The notes: a model not told the origin generated them from the sequence alone. A DNA stretch of 64,000 bases from Terrimonas_A sp051954695 (GCA_051954695.1 JBQCHL010000006.1:248001-312000); one strand, 5' to 3'; shown: positions 26,674 through 36,512, counted from the stretch's first letter. Numbers and translations: made by a program.

Positions 26674-29454
26674 TTACTTTTTTACCAGGAATTTATAAGA
26701 GCCAGAGCCGATATGAAGCACGAGTTTATCTTTCCCGTCAACTCCCTTACCGGGGCTAAGTTGCTGGCTGATAGTTTTACCGTTTTCCGATATATCTCCC
26801 GCATTGCCGGTTGGGAAATAAACATCCGCTGATGCATTAGCAGGGATGGTGATGTTCCACTCAAGTCCTGCCGTTGTTTTCTTCCATTCACTCTTTACCA
26901 ATCCGTACTTCGTTTCCAGTGAAGCATTCACAAAATCAAGCCCTTCCGGGAAATACGGGTTCATGATCACCTTTTTAAATGCTACTTCTTTTACATCTGA
27001 TTTGATGCCTGCAAGGTATTCGTAATACCAGATCAGGAGATCACCTAATAGCATCTGGTGGTTACCGGAGTTCATCATCGGGTTGGCTGCATCACCATTC
27101 CAGAGCTCCCAGATGGTAGTAGCGCCTTTTTCAACCATATAACCCCAACTAGGATAGGTTTTGTTGGTAGCAAGACGGTAAGCCAGGTCACCCGCCCCAT
27201 TATCTGTAAGCCCTCTCATCAGCCACATGCCTCCAATGATCCCCGAGTTTACGTGATCGTCGAACTCTTTGAGACGGCCCCGGATATTTGTAAAGATCGC
27301 GGCTCTATCAGCTACAGGTGCCATACCAAAGCTCAATGGCAGCAGGTTGGCGGTAACTGTATTGTTGGCATAACACTTTTTCTCCGCGTTGTAATATTTT
27401 TTATTGAAGGCGATGTTAACTTTTTCTGCGATGGATGCAAACTGTTCTGCATCGGTAGTATTACCAAGTATTTCAGCATATTGTTTCAACAGCTTGAGAC
27501 AATAATAGTAATAAGCAGATGCAAGAAGGCCACCTTCTGTGATCCGGTTGGGATCTTTTGACCAGATCATGTCTAATTTCTCAGGTGGCACACACCAGTC
27601 ACCATAGTTATCTTTCAGCACAAGATCATTCTCGCGGTAAGTATCCCACATATACATCATCCATTTTTTCATTGCGGGATATTGTTTGCGCAGGCTTTCC
27701 TGGTCGCCATATTGCTTACGCAACATTTCCGGGATCAGGATAAAAGCACTTGGATAAGTAACGTTATCGGCATAGCGATCCCAGTAGGACGGCGCAATAT
27801 CAGGAATACTTCCATTCACCTTTTGCGCATCGCTGATATCGTCGAGCCATTTTGCATAAAGACGTGAGTTATCGAAAATGAAGCTTTCGCCATAGGAGCT
27901 CATCACGCGGTCGCCGAGCCAGCCAACGCGTTCATCGCGCTGTGGACAATCGGTTGGCATACCACGATAATTTCCGCGGATGGTCCAATATGCATTTTTA
28001 AAGATCTGATTGATGGTTTCGTTGGAAGTTTTGAATGAACCGGTGGTAGCTACATCATCATAAATCACTTTCCCTTCTATATCACTGATCGTTGGCGCTG
28101 ATCTCAATCCTCTTACCTCCACATAGCGGAAGCCATGGTAAGTGAATCCAGGTTCCCATTTTACGTCGTTACCATTGGAAATATAATTATCCGTTACACG
28201 TGCCTTACGTACATTGTCGAGATAGATCGAATCGGTTCCTTTCTTCATGGTCTCTGCGAAGCGCATACTTACCGTATCTCCTGCTGCAGCTTTTATATGC
28301 AGTGAGATCCAGCCGACCATGTTCTGCCCCATATCAATAATATAAGTGCCACGTGAGGTTTTGTTAACAGCGATCGGTTTCAATATCTCTTTTATACGGA
28401 TCCCTTCATTGGGTTGGGATACTATCTGCACGGTTGCTGGTAGCGGCATCAGGTTTACAGGTTTCCATCCCTGAGCATCAAAATTTGTCTCTGCCCAGCC
28501 TTTGAATTCGCGGCGTGCATCATAATCTTCACCATCAAATTCGCTATTGGCTATTATCGGCCCCTGGTCAGAAACTTTCCAGGTTTCATCAGATACCAGC
28601 AACGAACTGCTACCATCATCATAAACCATACGCACTTGTAGCAGCAATCTTGGCAACCCATAACTCACCTGCCCTATTTGCGTCAATGGATCCGGTTGGC
28701 CATGATAATTACGCATTCCGAAATAACGGCCATTACCAAGGATCACACCAACGGCATTTTGCCCTTCCTTCATATGCGAGGTAACATCAATGGTATTATA
28801 ATAGATCCTTTTGTTGTATTCGGAAACAGTTGGCGCCAGCACATCTTCACCGGCTTTTTTTCCATTGATATAAAGCTCATAAAGGCCCATGCCGCTGACA
28901 TAAGCAGTGGCTGAGACCAGTTTCTTTTCTATTGCAAAATCCTTACGGAGATATCTCGCAGCAAGACGCGTGAAGGTACTTTCCGGCTGATCGCGGTCAT
29001 TGAAACCATCCAGACCGATCCAGCGCGCTTTCCAGTCGGAGGAATCAAGCAGTCCGACACTCCAGCCGGCAGCCTTACTCCAGTTTTCTTCCTGGCCATT
29101 CGTCACCACTTTCACCTTCCAGTAACATTGCTGGTAGCTGCTGAGGGCTTTGCCTGCATAAGCGATATTCAGAGAATTGCTATCCTTTACCAAACCGGAA
29201 TCCCAGAGATCCCCCTTTCCTGCTTCGAGGTTTTCCGGTGTACTGGCAACGATCACCTGGTAAGCCGTCTGTATTATATCACGGCCATCGCCTGCTATCT
29301 TCCAGCTCAGTCTTGGCCTGGTAATATCTGTACCAGCTAAGTTCGTTCGTCCTTCCACCGTCAAATCTTTCACTTCAATTGCCTGGCGATTGCTGCCGCA
29401 GGACAGGAAGAGAAGAAAAAGGCCAGCGGATAATATTTTTATCAATCTTTTCAT
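26674..29454 (-). CDS. Secreted GH78 alpha-L-rhamnosidase (lipoprotein)
   Basis: This 926-aa surface or periplasmic glycoside hydrolase releases terminal alpha-L-rhamnose. The signal peptide ends FLSC (lipobox), so it is probably a lipoprotein. The order is an N-terminal Fn3-like region, a rhamnosidase N domain, the concanavalin-like part with YHGFRYVEVRG, the (alpha/alpha)6 barrel and a C-terminal beta domain. Catalytic residues are seen: PTDCPQRDERVGW with the general acid Glu508, and GATTIWELW with the general base Glu783. It is one of two GH78 genes here; they share architecture but are clearly different in sequence. Confidence 0.95.
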   Translation of the reverse strand: MKRLIKILSAGLFLLFLSCGSNRQAIEVKDLTVEGRTNLAGTDITRPRLSWKIAGDGRDIIQTAYQVIVASTPENLEAGKGDLWDSGLVKDSNSLNIAYAGKALSSYQQCYWKVKVVTNGQEENWSKAAGWSVGLLDSSDWKARWIGLDGFNDRDQPESTFTRLAARYLRKDFAIEKKLVSATAYVSGMGLYELYINGKKAGEDVLAPTVSEYNKRIYYNTIDVTSHMKEGQNAVGVILGNGRYFGMRNYHGQPDPLTQIGQVSYGLPRLLLQVRMVYDDGSSSLLVSDETWKVSDQGPIIANSEFDGEDYDARREFKGWAETNFDAQGWKPVNLMPLPATVQIVSQPNEGIRIKEILKPIAVNKTSRGTYIIDMGQNMVGWISLHIKAAAGDTVSMRFAETMKKGTDSIYLDNVRKARVTDNYISNGNDVKWEPGFTYHGFRYVEVRGLRSAPTISDIEGKVIYDDVATTGSFKTSNETINQIFKNAYWTIRGNYRGMPTDCPQRDERVGWLGDRVMSSYGESFIFDNSRLYAKWLDDISDAQKVNGSIPDIAPSYWDRYADNVTYPSAFILIPEMLRKQYGDQESLRKQYPAMKKWMMYMWDTYRENDLVLKDNYGDWCVPPEKLDMIWSKDPNRITEGGLLASAYYYYCLKLLKQYAEILGNTTDAEQFASIAEKVNIAFNKKYYNAEKKCYANNTVTANLLPLSFGMAPVADRAAIFTNIRGRLKEFDDHVNSGIIGGMWLMRGLTDNGAGDLAYRLATNKTYPSWGYMVEKGATTIWELWNGDAANPMMNSGNHQMLLGDLLIWYYEYLAGIKSDVKEVAFKKVIMNPYFPEGLDFVNASLETKYGLVKSEWKKTTAGLEWNITIPANASADVYFPTGNAGDISENGKTISQQLSPGKGVDGKDKLVLHIGSGSYKFLVKK

Positions 29455-29486
29455 TATTGGAGTTTTGAAGGTTTGGACCTTTAAAC

Positions 29487-31208
29487 TTATTTAATCTGAT
29501 ACAGATAACTCAATCGCCCCATAGGCATCACACTTCCGGAAAGATAACTATCCATAAGATCTTTAGGATGCTCTAACCCATCAGCCACTTTGAAATAAAT
29601 TTCTTTTGTATTACTGCCAAGACCGGTTTCCTTTCTCGGGATCTTGACCTTCACTGTACTTCCTTCAACGGTATAGCTTGCTTTGGCGATTACTTTCATA
29701 TTGTAAGAAGAATCCAGCCGGCTAATATTGAAAACTTTGCTGCCTGCATCCTGCCTTAGCAATAACTCATAACCTTTCCATCCTTTGAGTGAAGGAGTGC
29801 CGCTGCCGATATAAATATGCAGTCCTTCGGTGCCTGTACGTGGCGCTGCAAAATCTTTAAGCGCTTTGATCTCAAAAATGATGTATGATGGGTCAGATGA
29901 TACATTTACCTCATCCAGTACATTTACCGGTGCAGGTCGTTGGTAAGTGATCTTCTCTGTTACACCATGAAAATCGCGGGCATAGGAAGTTGCGTCAACG
30001 TTGCGGTACGATTTCGAGGAAGGCTTGCTCTTAGCAGCAGGCAATCCTTTATAACGCCTGATATTTTTGATCAGTTGGAGATAGAACGCATCTTCGTATC
30101 CACCTTTCATCGGTTCCACATCGCGCGAATATTCACGGTTAGCAGCATCACATAACATGTATTCATCACCGTATGGTTGCTTATAAGCAATCCATTCATT
30201 CCAGCCACCGACAAAGACTGTATCAGGATCCATTTTGATCGCATGATCCCATTGACGCTGGAAGAACGTGCCTTTGTCCACATCTTCCGCAATATTTTTC
30301 TGTTTATCCGGGTCCCAGCCACGGCCCCAATTGATCCAGCCTGAGGTGATGGAACGAGACATCGGAACTTTCGGATGGCTGGCAACGGTCACGCTCATAA
30401 CACCGCCGTGCAGTGGTTGCGGAAATTTCCATTCCACCCAGGGAAAACCATTTTCGTAAGAAGGATCAAACGGCCATTGAGGTTTCTTGAAATAAAAGAA
30501 GTCGAGGATCTCTTTGCTGTAGGGCACAGGCGTATAGTTGGTATCGTTTCTTGACCTTGCTTCTGCAAGATCATCGGCCGTTTCAGTATAGGCAATGATC
30601 ATGGGTTTGCCATTCACTTTATACCAGGCGCTTTCAAAACGGCGGGGCTTATAAAGATCTTCATACAATACACGCGCTGTCTCCATCGATTTGGAATGCG
30701 TGTAGAACACAACTTTGGGTGCATTCCAGCCATGCCGCTGAAAGTCCACGATCGTACTAAGCACCTTATCGTAAACTTCTTTGTATGTAACGCGGTTGGT
30801 AAGATCAAAAGCTATAAAATCGATACCAGCAAGCGTAAGCATTTTCATCTGTCTGCGGATGACCCATTCATCGGCTGAATTGTAATAGCCAAATAGAGGT
30901 TCACCCCAGAAGTGCGCCTGCCCGGTAGGACTTATCGTTTTGTCAGTCGATTTCAGATCATACAAAAGCTTTAATCCGTCCGGCATAGCCGAGATCTTTG
31001 TGGCATCATATACTCCGGAAGCAAAAGGCTGACCGATCCAGGGCCAGTAAAATATGCCCACCTGCTTGTTGGGCTTGTATCCTTCGATAGGCGTCACGGT
31101 GCGGCCAAACTGGTCCACTCCTACTATATCCAGGGACCCTGAATTAAGCGTTTGCGCCTGTGCAGTCATTACACTGCCAGTCAGTAATAAACCGATCAAA
31201 AATTTCAT
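29487..31208 (-). CDS. Putative secreted glycoside hydrolase, GH71/GH99-like
   Basis: This 573-aa secreted protein (ATG at 31208; signal MKFLIGLLLTGSVMTAQA) has a large TIM-barrel-like domain that starts with VGIFYWPWIG and continues with WVIRRQMKMLTLAGIDFIAFDLTN and VVFYTHS, the pattern of GH71/GH99-like proteins. A beta-rich C-terminal region (IFEIKALKDFAAPRTG, and on) may bind carbohydrate or a surface. I cannot name the substrate. It sits between two GH78 genes, 4 nt after one of them, so it probably helps break the same rhamnose-containing glycan. An upstream start at 31271 would overlap the previous gene and has no signal peptide. Confidence 0.7.
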   Translation of the reverse strand: MKFLIGLLLTGSVMTAQAQTLNSGSLDIVGVDQFGRTVTPIEGYKPNKQVGIFYWPWIGQPFASGVYDATKISAMPDGLKLLYDLKSTDKTISPTGQAHFWGEPLFGYYNSADEWVIRRQMKMLTLAGIDFIAFDLTNRVTYKEVYDKVLSTIVDFQRHGWNAPKVVFYTHSKSMETARVLYEDLYKPRRFESAWYKVNGKPMIIAYTETADDLAEARSRNDTNYTPVPYSKEILDFFYFKKPQWPFDPSYENGFPWVEWKFPQPLHGGVMSVTVASHPKVPMSRSITSGWINWGRGWDPDKQKNIAEDVDKGTFFQRQWDHAIKMDPDTVFVGGWNEWIAYKQPYGDEYMLCDAANREYSRDVEPMKGGYEDAFYLQLIKNIRRYKGLPAAKSKPSSKSYRNVDATSYARDFHGVTEKITYQRPAPVNVLDEVNVSSDPSYIIFEIKALKDFAAPRTGTEGLHIYIGSGTPSLKGWKGYELLLRQDAGSKVFNISRLDSSYNMKVIAKASYTVEGSTVKVKIPRKETGLGSNTKEIYFKVADGLEHPKDLMDSYLSGSVMPMGRLSYLYQIK

Positions 31209-31212
31209 GCTC

Positions 31213-33921
31213 TTACCATTTGGATGTAAATGAATAATCACCTGAACCAACTTCATAAACCGCTGCATCACCTTCCATGCGCAGGAAGCGGAAATTCCTG
31301 TCTCCTTTTATTTTCTTCTTTTTCTCAGTAATAGAGGAGACATCTTTTGTAGGAATGAATACCGTTGCCACTGAATTGGCAGGAACAGTAATATTCATCT
31401 CCAATGATCCTTTGCTCTTTTTCCAGGAAGACCTGATCAGACCTTTCACTGATCTGTATTCACCACTGGCGAACTGGAGATCAGTAAGGATATATGGGTG
31501 GATGATGAATTTATCAAAGCCGGGAGAACTGAGATCCGGCAGTATGCCGAGAATATATTTATAAAGCCATGAGCCAACAGACCCCATCATCGGGTGGTTG
31601 TGTGAATTCATTGAACCACCAGTTTCATATTCCCAGCGCTCCCATAATGTAGTAGCGCCTTTTGACAGCATATAACCCCAACTGGGATAGGTTTCCTGCG
31701 TAGCGATGCGATAGGCTATATCACCACGGCCATTCTCCGTCAATGCTTCCAGCAAATATTTTGTACAAAGATTTCCTGTAGTAAGATGGTAATTGTATTT
31801 CTCTACGTTCTTTACCAGGTTATCGATCACTCTCGGTAAACGTTCTTTGCTTACCACGCCGAGGAATACAGCAAATGAATTGCATGATTGATTGTTTGAG
31901 CCATAGCCGCCCACTTTCTCATCCCAGAATTTATCATTGAAAGCCTTCATGGCTGTAGCCGCCATACTTTCGTATTTTACCTTATCATCCGTTTTGCCAA
32001 TGATTGCCGCCAGTTTTGAAAGAAGGCTGGCGCTGTAATAATAATAACCGGTTGACATCAATGGCCCTGGTGTATTTACTGAAAGCGCACCATAAGCCGC
32101 TCCTTTCGCTCCGAACTCCGCGGGCGGCGACCAGTCGCCATAATAGCTGTATTCAACAATACCGTTCTTGCTGCGGCTGTTCAGAAAATCAACCCAGGCT
32201 TTCATCTTTTTATAATTCTGTGTGATGATCTCTGTATTGCCATAGTATTCATAACTCTTCAAGGCAAGCAGCAGAAAACTTGCTGATACAGGATCAGCAG
32301 GAACGCCGCCTACTTTATACGGTGCAGTGTCCTTGATACCACCATCTTCTTCCTGTGTATCGCCAACATCCTTGATGAACTTGGCATATAAACGATGCAG
32401 GTTGAAATTGTAAACGGCCTGTTCTATCCGGACGGTCAGATCATTCATCCATCCCATACGTTCGTCGCGTTGCGGACAATCTGTGGGAATGCTGTGCAGG
32501 TTACTCGCTTCAGTACGCGCCACCATCTGGTTGATCCGGTTCAGGAGTTCATTACTGCAGGTGAATTTACCTGCAGGTTCCACATCCGAACGTACGCGGC
32601 GCAATGTATAGTCATCAATAGAAGGCGCTGACGTCAATCCTTCCACCTGAAAATACCGGAAACCATGATAGGTAAAACGGGGCTCCCATTCCTCTGCTCC
32701 ACCGCCTTTCATGATATACGTGTCAGTTGCCGCTGCTGTACGCAGGTTTTCCTGGTTCACGGTACCGTTATCATATAATGTTTCGGCAAACCGCAACGTG
32801 ATCCTTTGCCCTCTTGATCCTTTAACACGGATGCGCACCCATCCTGCCATATTCTGCCCGGCATCAAAAACAAATACTCCTGGTTTTACTTCCTTTACGC
32901 TAATGGGTTTGAATGATTCAACTACTTTGATCGGCTCCAGTTCCGCCGCCGTCATAATACCGCCTGGTTTTTCTACCACCGGCGCCACACCCCAGATCTG
33001 GTTGGGCAATCCTTTGATGATGGTATCTGAAGGCAGATTCCATTCCGGTTTTTCCATGCGCGCATCATAGACTTCCCCATCGAGAATGCCGGCAGATACG
33101 ACCGGTCCAAGCGTTACATTCCGGACTGATGTGGAATTGATCACTTCTTTGGTGCCATCCCCAAAAGTGATCTCTACCTGCATACGCAGTTTAGGCATGC
33201 CATACCAGCCCGGCGCCACGGCGATCACCATTACATTCTCCTTGTTGAGAAAAGGCTTGATATCATAAGTGGTATAGTAAACGCGTTTGGAAAAATCGCT
33301 CGTGGCGGGATCAAGTACATGATCGCCAACTTTCTTTCCGTTGATCTCCATTTCATAATAACCGATCCCTGCCATGTAAGCACGGGCTTTCGCTACTTCT
33401 TTATCAAAGTGGAATACGCGGCGGAAATAGTGAACCTTTCCGATCCATCCGGAAGGAAACCCAACCCAATCGCCGCTCCAATCCGATTGATGCAGCAATC
33501 CCATTTCAAATTCAGCATTTGCAGCAGGTCTTATTTCTGCTTTATCCGACCAGGTGATCACCTTCCAGAAATATTTTTTGCGGCTTTCAAGGGCCGGTCC
33601 TTTATATACGATGCCTGATGATTGTGATGATATGATCTTACCGCTGTTCCAGGTATTGCCTTCATCTGCTAATAGTTTTTCCGGCGAATCCGCTACCAGT
33701 ACCTGGTAAGCAGTTTGTCTGAAGTTGCGGGCGCCGGTATTGTATTCCCAACTGAATTGCGGATTGGGAGCATCAATACCGAGCGGATCATTTGCATTGT
33801 CGCAACGCAGATTTATCAATTGTGCCGGTTGCTGCGCATTGATCACAAAGGTGGTAATGGAAAGAAAAAGGCTGAGCAACAGAGCCCGTACCGCAGGCCG
33901 CTGGAGATTAATAATGGTCAT
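31213..33921 (-). CDS. Secreted GH78 alpha-L-rhamnosidase
   Basis: This 902-aa enzyme has a Sec signal peptide (ending about VINAQQ) with no lipobox, then the same domain order as the other GH78 gene. Catalytic residues are seen in PTDCPQRDERMGWMN (Glu487) and KGATTLWERWEY (Glu761). It starts 29 nt downstream of the TIM-barrel isomerase-like gene and ends 4 nt before the GH71/99-like gene. The pair of GH78 enzymes with different export signals probably act at different places (surface and periplasm) or on different rhamnosides. Confidence 0.95.
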   Translation of the reverse strand: MTIINLQRPAVRALLLSLFLSITTFVINAQQPAQLINLRCDNANDPLGIDAPNPQFSWEYNTGARNFRQTAYQVLVADSPEKLLADEGNTWNSGKIISSQSSGIVYKGPALESRKKYFWKVITWSDKAEIRPAANAEFEMGLLHQSDWSGDWVGFPSGWIGKVHYFRRVFHFDKEVAKARAYMAGIGYYEMEINGKKVGDHVLDPATSDFSKRVYYTTYDIKPFLNKENVMVIAVAPGWYGMPKLRMQVEITFGDGTKEVINSTSVRNVTLGPVVSAGILDGEVYDARMEKPEWNLPSDTIIKGLPNQIWGVAPVVEKPGGIMTAAELEPIKVVESFKPISVKEVKPGVFVFDAGQNMAGWVRIRVKGSRGQRITLRFAETLYDNGTVNQENLRTAAATDTYIMKGGGAEEWEPRFTYHGFRYFQVEGLTSAPSIDDYTLRRVRSDVEPAGKFTCSNELLNRINQMVARTEASNLHSIPTDCPQRDERMGWMNDLTVRIEQAVYNFNLHRLYAKFIKDVGDTQEEDGGIKDTAPYKVGGVPADPVSASFLLLALKSYEYYGNTEIITQNYKKMKAWVDFLNSRSKNGIVEYSYYGDWSPPAEFGAKGAAYGALSVNTPGPLMSTGYYYYSASLLSKLAAIIGKTDDKVKYESMAATAMKAFNDKFWDEKVGGYGSNNQSCNSFAVFLGVVSKERLPRVIDNLVKNVEKYNYHLTTGNLCTKYLLEALTENGRGDIAYRIATQETYPSWGYMLSKGATTLWERWEYETGGSMNSHNHPMMGSVGSWLYKYILGILPDLSSPGFDKFIIHPYILTDLQFASGEYRSVKGLIRSSWKKSKGSLEMNITVPANSVATVFIPTKDVSSITEKKKKIKGDRNFRFLRMEGDAAVYEVGSGDYSFTSKW

Positions 33922-33950
33922 GCAGAAAATTTATATGGCAATAAAATAGA

Positions 33951-34922
33951 TCAGGCGATGAGCTTGCGTAAGAACCGCGAAGTTTTTACCGCATCATTTT
34001 CTTTGATGAGTGATTCTATTTCGCTGTAATATGTTTCAACGATCTGTTCAAATTTTTTCACCCATAAGATACTTTCGGAGATCGCGTCTACAGCGTCCTC
34101 ACGGTAGGGATACTGATCCATGGAGATCCATCCGCTATAGCCGGTCTTCTTCAGCCAGAACAATAGTTCTACATAGACAGTGAAGTGCACACTGCTTACG
34201 ATCATATCATCATCCCAACTGCCATGGTTATCGTTGAAATGCATGTGATAAAGCAGATCTCCAGCCCTTTTGGCGAGTACTACAGCTTCGGCAACGTTCT
34301 CACCTGCGTAGAAGCTGTGACCGGTATCAATCGTTACACCCACATTATCGCAGCCGGTTTCTTTTGCAGCAAGAATAGTATCAGCCATTCTTGCGTGATA
34401 GGAAAAATTACGTGGTTCTTTGGGTTTGTATTCGAGCGCATATTTCAGTGCAGGGAATTCTTTTGCGAGTGTTCGTGTGGCATCGGTAAGCCAATTGCGT
34501 TCTTCATTATAATCAGTGGCCAACAGGTAATCGTATCCATCCTGGCCAAGCCAAAGGTTGACGATGCCACAATTCATTTCCATTGCCACTTCGCTCATCT
34601 GGCGGAGGTAAGAGAGCGCTTGTTTGCGGATACCTGCATCGATATTCGTGATGCTGCCTTTACCATATTCGGGAACAGTAAATGTATCAGGAATGATGCT
34701 GGCGCAGGCAATGCCGGCGTCAGACAAACGGGCCTTCATATCTTTTACATTATCCGGGCGTATGTCCCAGGTGCCAACCAGTTCGATCCCTTCAATATGC
34801 GGCACACGCTCTATAGCAGCTTTCAACATCTCTTCGGTGGATGGGTTATTCTTGTAACCTGGGCAAAACCTGTCGCGCGTGTTTCCAAGGTTTCCAAGAA
34901 TAATAGCATATTTATTTTTCAT
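33951..34922 (-). CDS. Xylose isomerase-like TIM-barrel protein, candidate L-rhamnose isomerase
   Basis: This 323-aa protein of the AP-endonuclease-2/xylose-isomerase-like superfamily has residues Glu164, Asp199 with His202 (DTGH), His226/His228, Asp237/Asp239 and Asp269 that fit a two-metal aldose isomerase site. The Glu-to-Asp (35 residues) and Asp-to-His (3 residues) spacings are the same as I recall for the RhaI-type L-rhamnose isomerase. No classical RhaA is present, and this is the only isomerase-like gene in the rhamnose run. It is shorter than RhaI (about 430 aa). A sugar-phosphate epimerase is the alternative. It lies 45 nt after the aldolase-doublet gene. Confidence 0.75.
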   Translation of the reverse strand: MKNKYAIILGNLGNTRDRFCPGYKNNPSTEEMLKAAIERVPHIEGIELVGTWDIRPDNVKDMKARLSDAGIACASIIPDTFTVPEYGKGSITNIDAGIRKQALSYLRQMSEVAMEMNCGIVNLWLGQDGYDYLLATDYNEERNWLTDATRTLAKEFPALKYALEYKPKEPRNFSYHARMADTILAAKETGCDNVGVTIDTGHSFYAGENVAEAVVLAKRAGDLLYHMHFNDNHGSWDDDMIVSSVHFTVYVELLFWLKKTGYSGWISMDQYPYREDAVDAISESILWVKKFEQIVETYYSEIESLIKENDAVKTSRFLRKLIA

Positions 34923-34967
34923 ATCAATCGTTTTTAAGTGGTATAAGCGTCTTATTCAATCAGTATG

Positions 34968-36290
34968 CTACATGCGCCATTCATAATTTTTCCATTTGCT
35001 CATCACTTTGCCAAGGTCTTCTACCTGGTTATCGCTGATCGGGACCATTTTCCCGAGCGTTGTGGAAAGTACCAGTGATTTGGCACTGAACTCAGCCACT
35101 TCAAGATAATCGAATGCCTGAAGTAGTTTGCTTGCAGCTACGATCACGCATTCGTTCTTCACTATCACTACAGGTGTTTCAGCTGAAATGATGTTAGGAA
35201 TTGTATTCATGCCGGCAAATTGTTCACCAAACTCCACCATTTGCACATCCTGCAGGTAAATCCATGTTTCAGGAATGGTCCTTACATTAAATGTCGCACC
35301 AGTCACTGCAAAGGACGTAAGATAAGTACTCTGCGTAAGGATGATGGCATTTATATCAGGATGTTTCTCATATATCGCCTGGTGCAAATGAGCTGACTTG
35401 CATGGATACTTTCCTTTTTCCCTTTCTCCAGACCGTACCTGAACGATATCTTCCGGGCGAAGATCGGATTTGGAACAATTATCAGGTGTGATCAGGAAAT
35501 CATTATTCCTCCATCGGGTAGATACCGTGCCGAATGCGTCGAGCATCAATCCCTGTTCGCAGGCACGCTTTACAATCTTGATGATATCAAGCCTGCGTTC
35601 GCGCTCGTCTGAGGGATAAAGCACTTCATTCATCTCCGGTAAATGGTCCGGCACTTGCTTATTGTAAGCTTCAATACTTTTATTTGACAGATAATTGGGT
35701 TTACCCATCATATTTCCATAAAGGATAGCACGTGCGCTCATCTCCATTGATTCAAACTGCTGATAGGCATGCGAGATATTTTTGCCTCCTATTACGGTGC
35801 CATGGTTTTCCATAATCACTGCTGAAACTCCCTGGTGAAACTGCTGAGCGATATTTTCACCCAGTTCTGCACTGCCGGGGAGCGCATATGGCGCATAACC
35901 GATCGTGCCGCAAAGTGCTTTCAATTGCGGTAGCAGGTTTGTGTCAGGCACTTTCCGTACAATGCTGAAGGCTACCAATGCGGGGGGGTGCGCATGCACG
36001 ATGGCTTTGATATCCGGCCTGGCTTTGTATATGGCAAGGTGAAAAGGAAATTCGGAAGAAGGTTTGTGCTGACCTTGTACGGTCCCGTCGGCACGCATGC
36101 AAATAATATCTAATGGTTTTAACAGTCCTTTATCAACACCCGTTGGTGTTATCCAGATATCGCCATTATCGTCTATGATTGATATGTTACCTCCGGAAGT
36201 AGTTGTCAGCACACGTTTGTAAATCCTCTGCATAACAAGGACGATCTGATCCCTCGGATGCATGTGCACAGTATTAAGCAAGCTGTCCAT
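34968..36290 (-). CDS. Two-domain class II aldolase/adducin protein with degenerate second domain
   Basis: This 440-aa protein consists of two class II aldolase-like domains. The first (about residues 1-215) looks active: Gly-rich TTSGGNIS, Glu80, His99-Ala-His101 and His163 in ENHGTV. The second (about 225-440) aligns with the first, but the equivalent residues are Ser299, Leu318-Thr-Gln320 and Glu380, so the zinc site and acid are lost. The first domain could cleave a ketose-1-phosphate such as L-rhamnulose-1-phosphate, or act as an epimerase. The second may be structural. It is the first gene of the long minus-strand run, divergent from the interrupted regulator. Confidence 0.83.
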   Translation of the reverse strand: MDSLLNTVHMHPRDQIVLVMQRIYKRVLTTTSGGNISIIDDNGDIWITPTGVDKGLLKPLDIICMRADGTVQGQHKPSSEFPFHLAIYKARPDIKAIVHAHPPALVAFSIVRKVPDTNLLPQLKALCGTIGYAPYALPGSAELGENIAQQFHQGVSAVIMENHGTVIGGKNISHAYQQFESMEMSARAILYGNMMGKPNYLSNKSIEAYNKQVPDHLPEMNEVLYPSDERERRLDIIKIVKRACEQGLMLDAFGTVSTRWRNNDFLITPDNCSKSDLRPEDIVQVRSGEREKGKYPCKSAHLHQAIYEKHPDINAIILTQSTYLTSFAVTGATFNVRTIPETWIYLQDVQMVEFGEQFAGMNTIPNIISAETPVVIVKNECVIVAASKLLQAFDYLEVAEFSAKSLVLSTTLGKMVPISDNQVEDLGKVMSKWKNYEWRM

Positions 36291-36323
36291 AAATTATAGG
36301 TGTATGTTATTCTTATATCTAAA

Positions 36324-36331
36324 CAAACTTA
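36324..36331 (-). promoter_or_regulatory. Candidate -7 box for the rhamnose run
   Basis: On the minus strand TAAGTTTG matches the Bacteroidota consensus TAnnTTTG. It would start transcription about 28 nt before the ATG at 36290. I see no convincing -33 element at the usual spacing. The region 36291-36512 is the divergent promoter space between this operon and the regulator gene; no clear palindromic operator stands out. Confidence 0.4.
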
Positions 36332-36512
36332 GAGATCAATGCCAGCATTCCTATCCTGTTTTGACCTGAAAAAGAAGATTATTTTTATTGCCTGAAATAA
36401 GTGCTGGTTTATCCGGAATTATTTTATCTTGAACACGGTTATACGTAGAAATATCCACAAATTAAACCTGTCCTGCCAGTTCAACCTTTCAACACTCAAA
36501 CCGATTTTTGCC

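Noticed and set aside
24082..36358. The 8-mer CTATCCTG shared by the spacers upstream of the fused aldolase and the aldolase-doublet gene
   Set aside because: An 8-base match between two spacers of this size is expected by chance often enough; not an operator without more copies.
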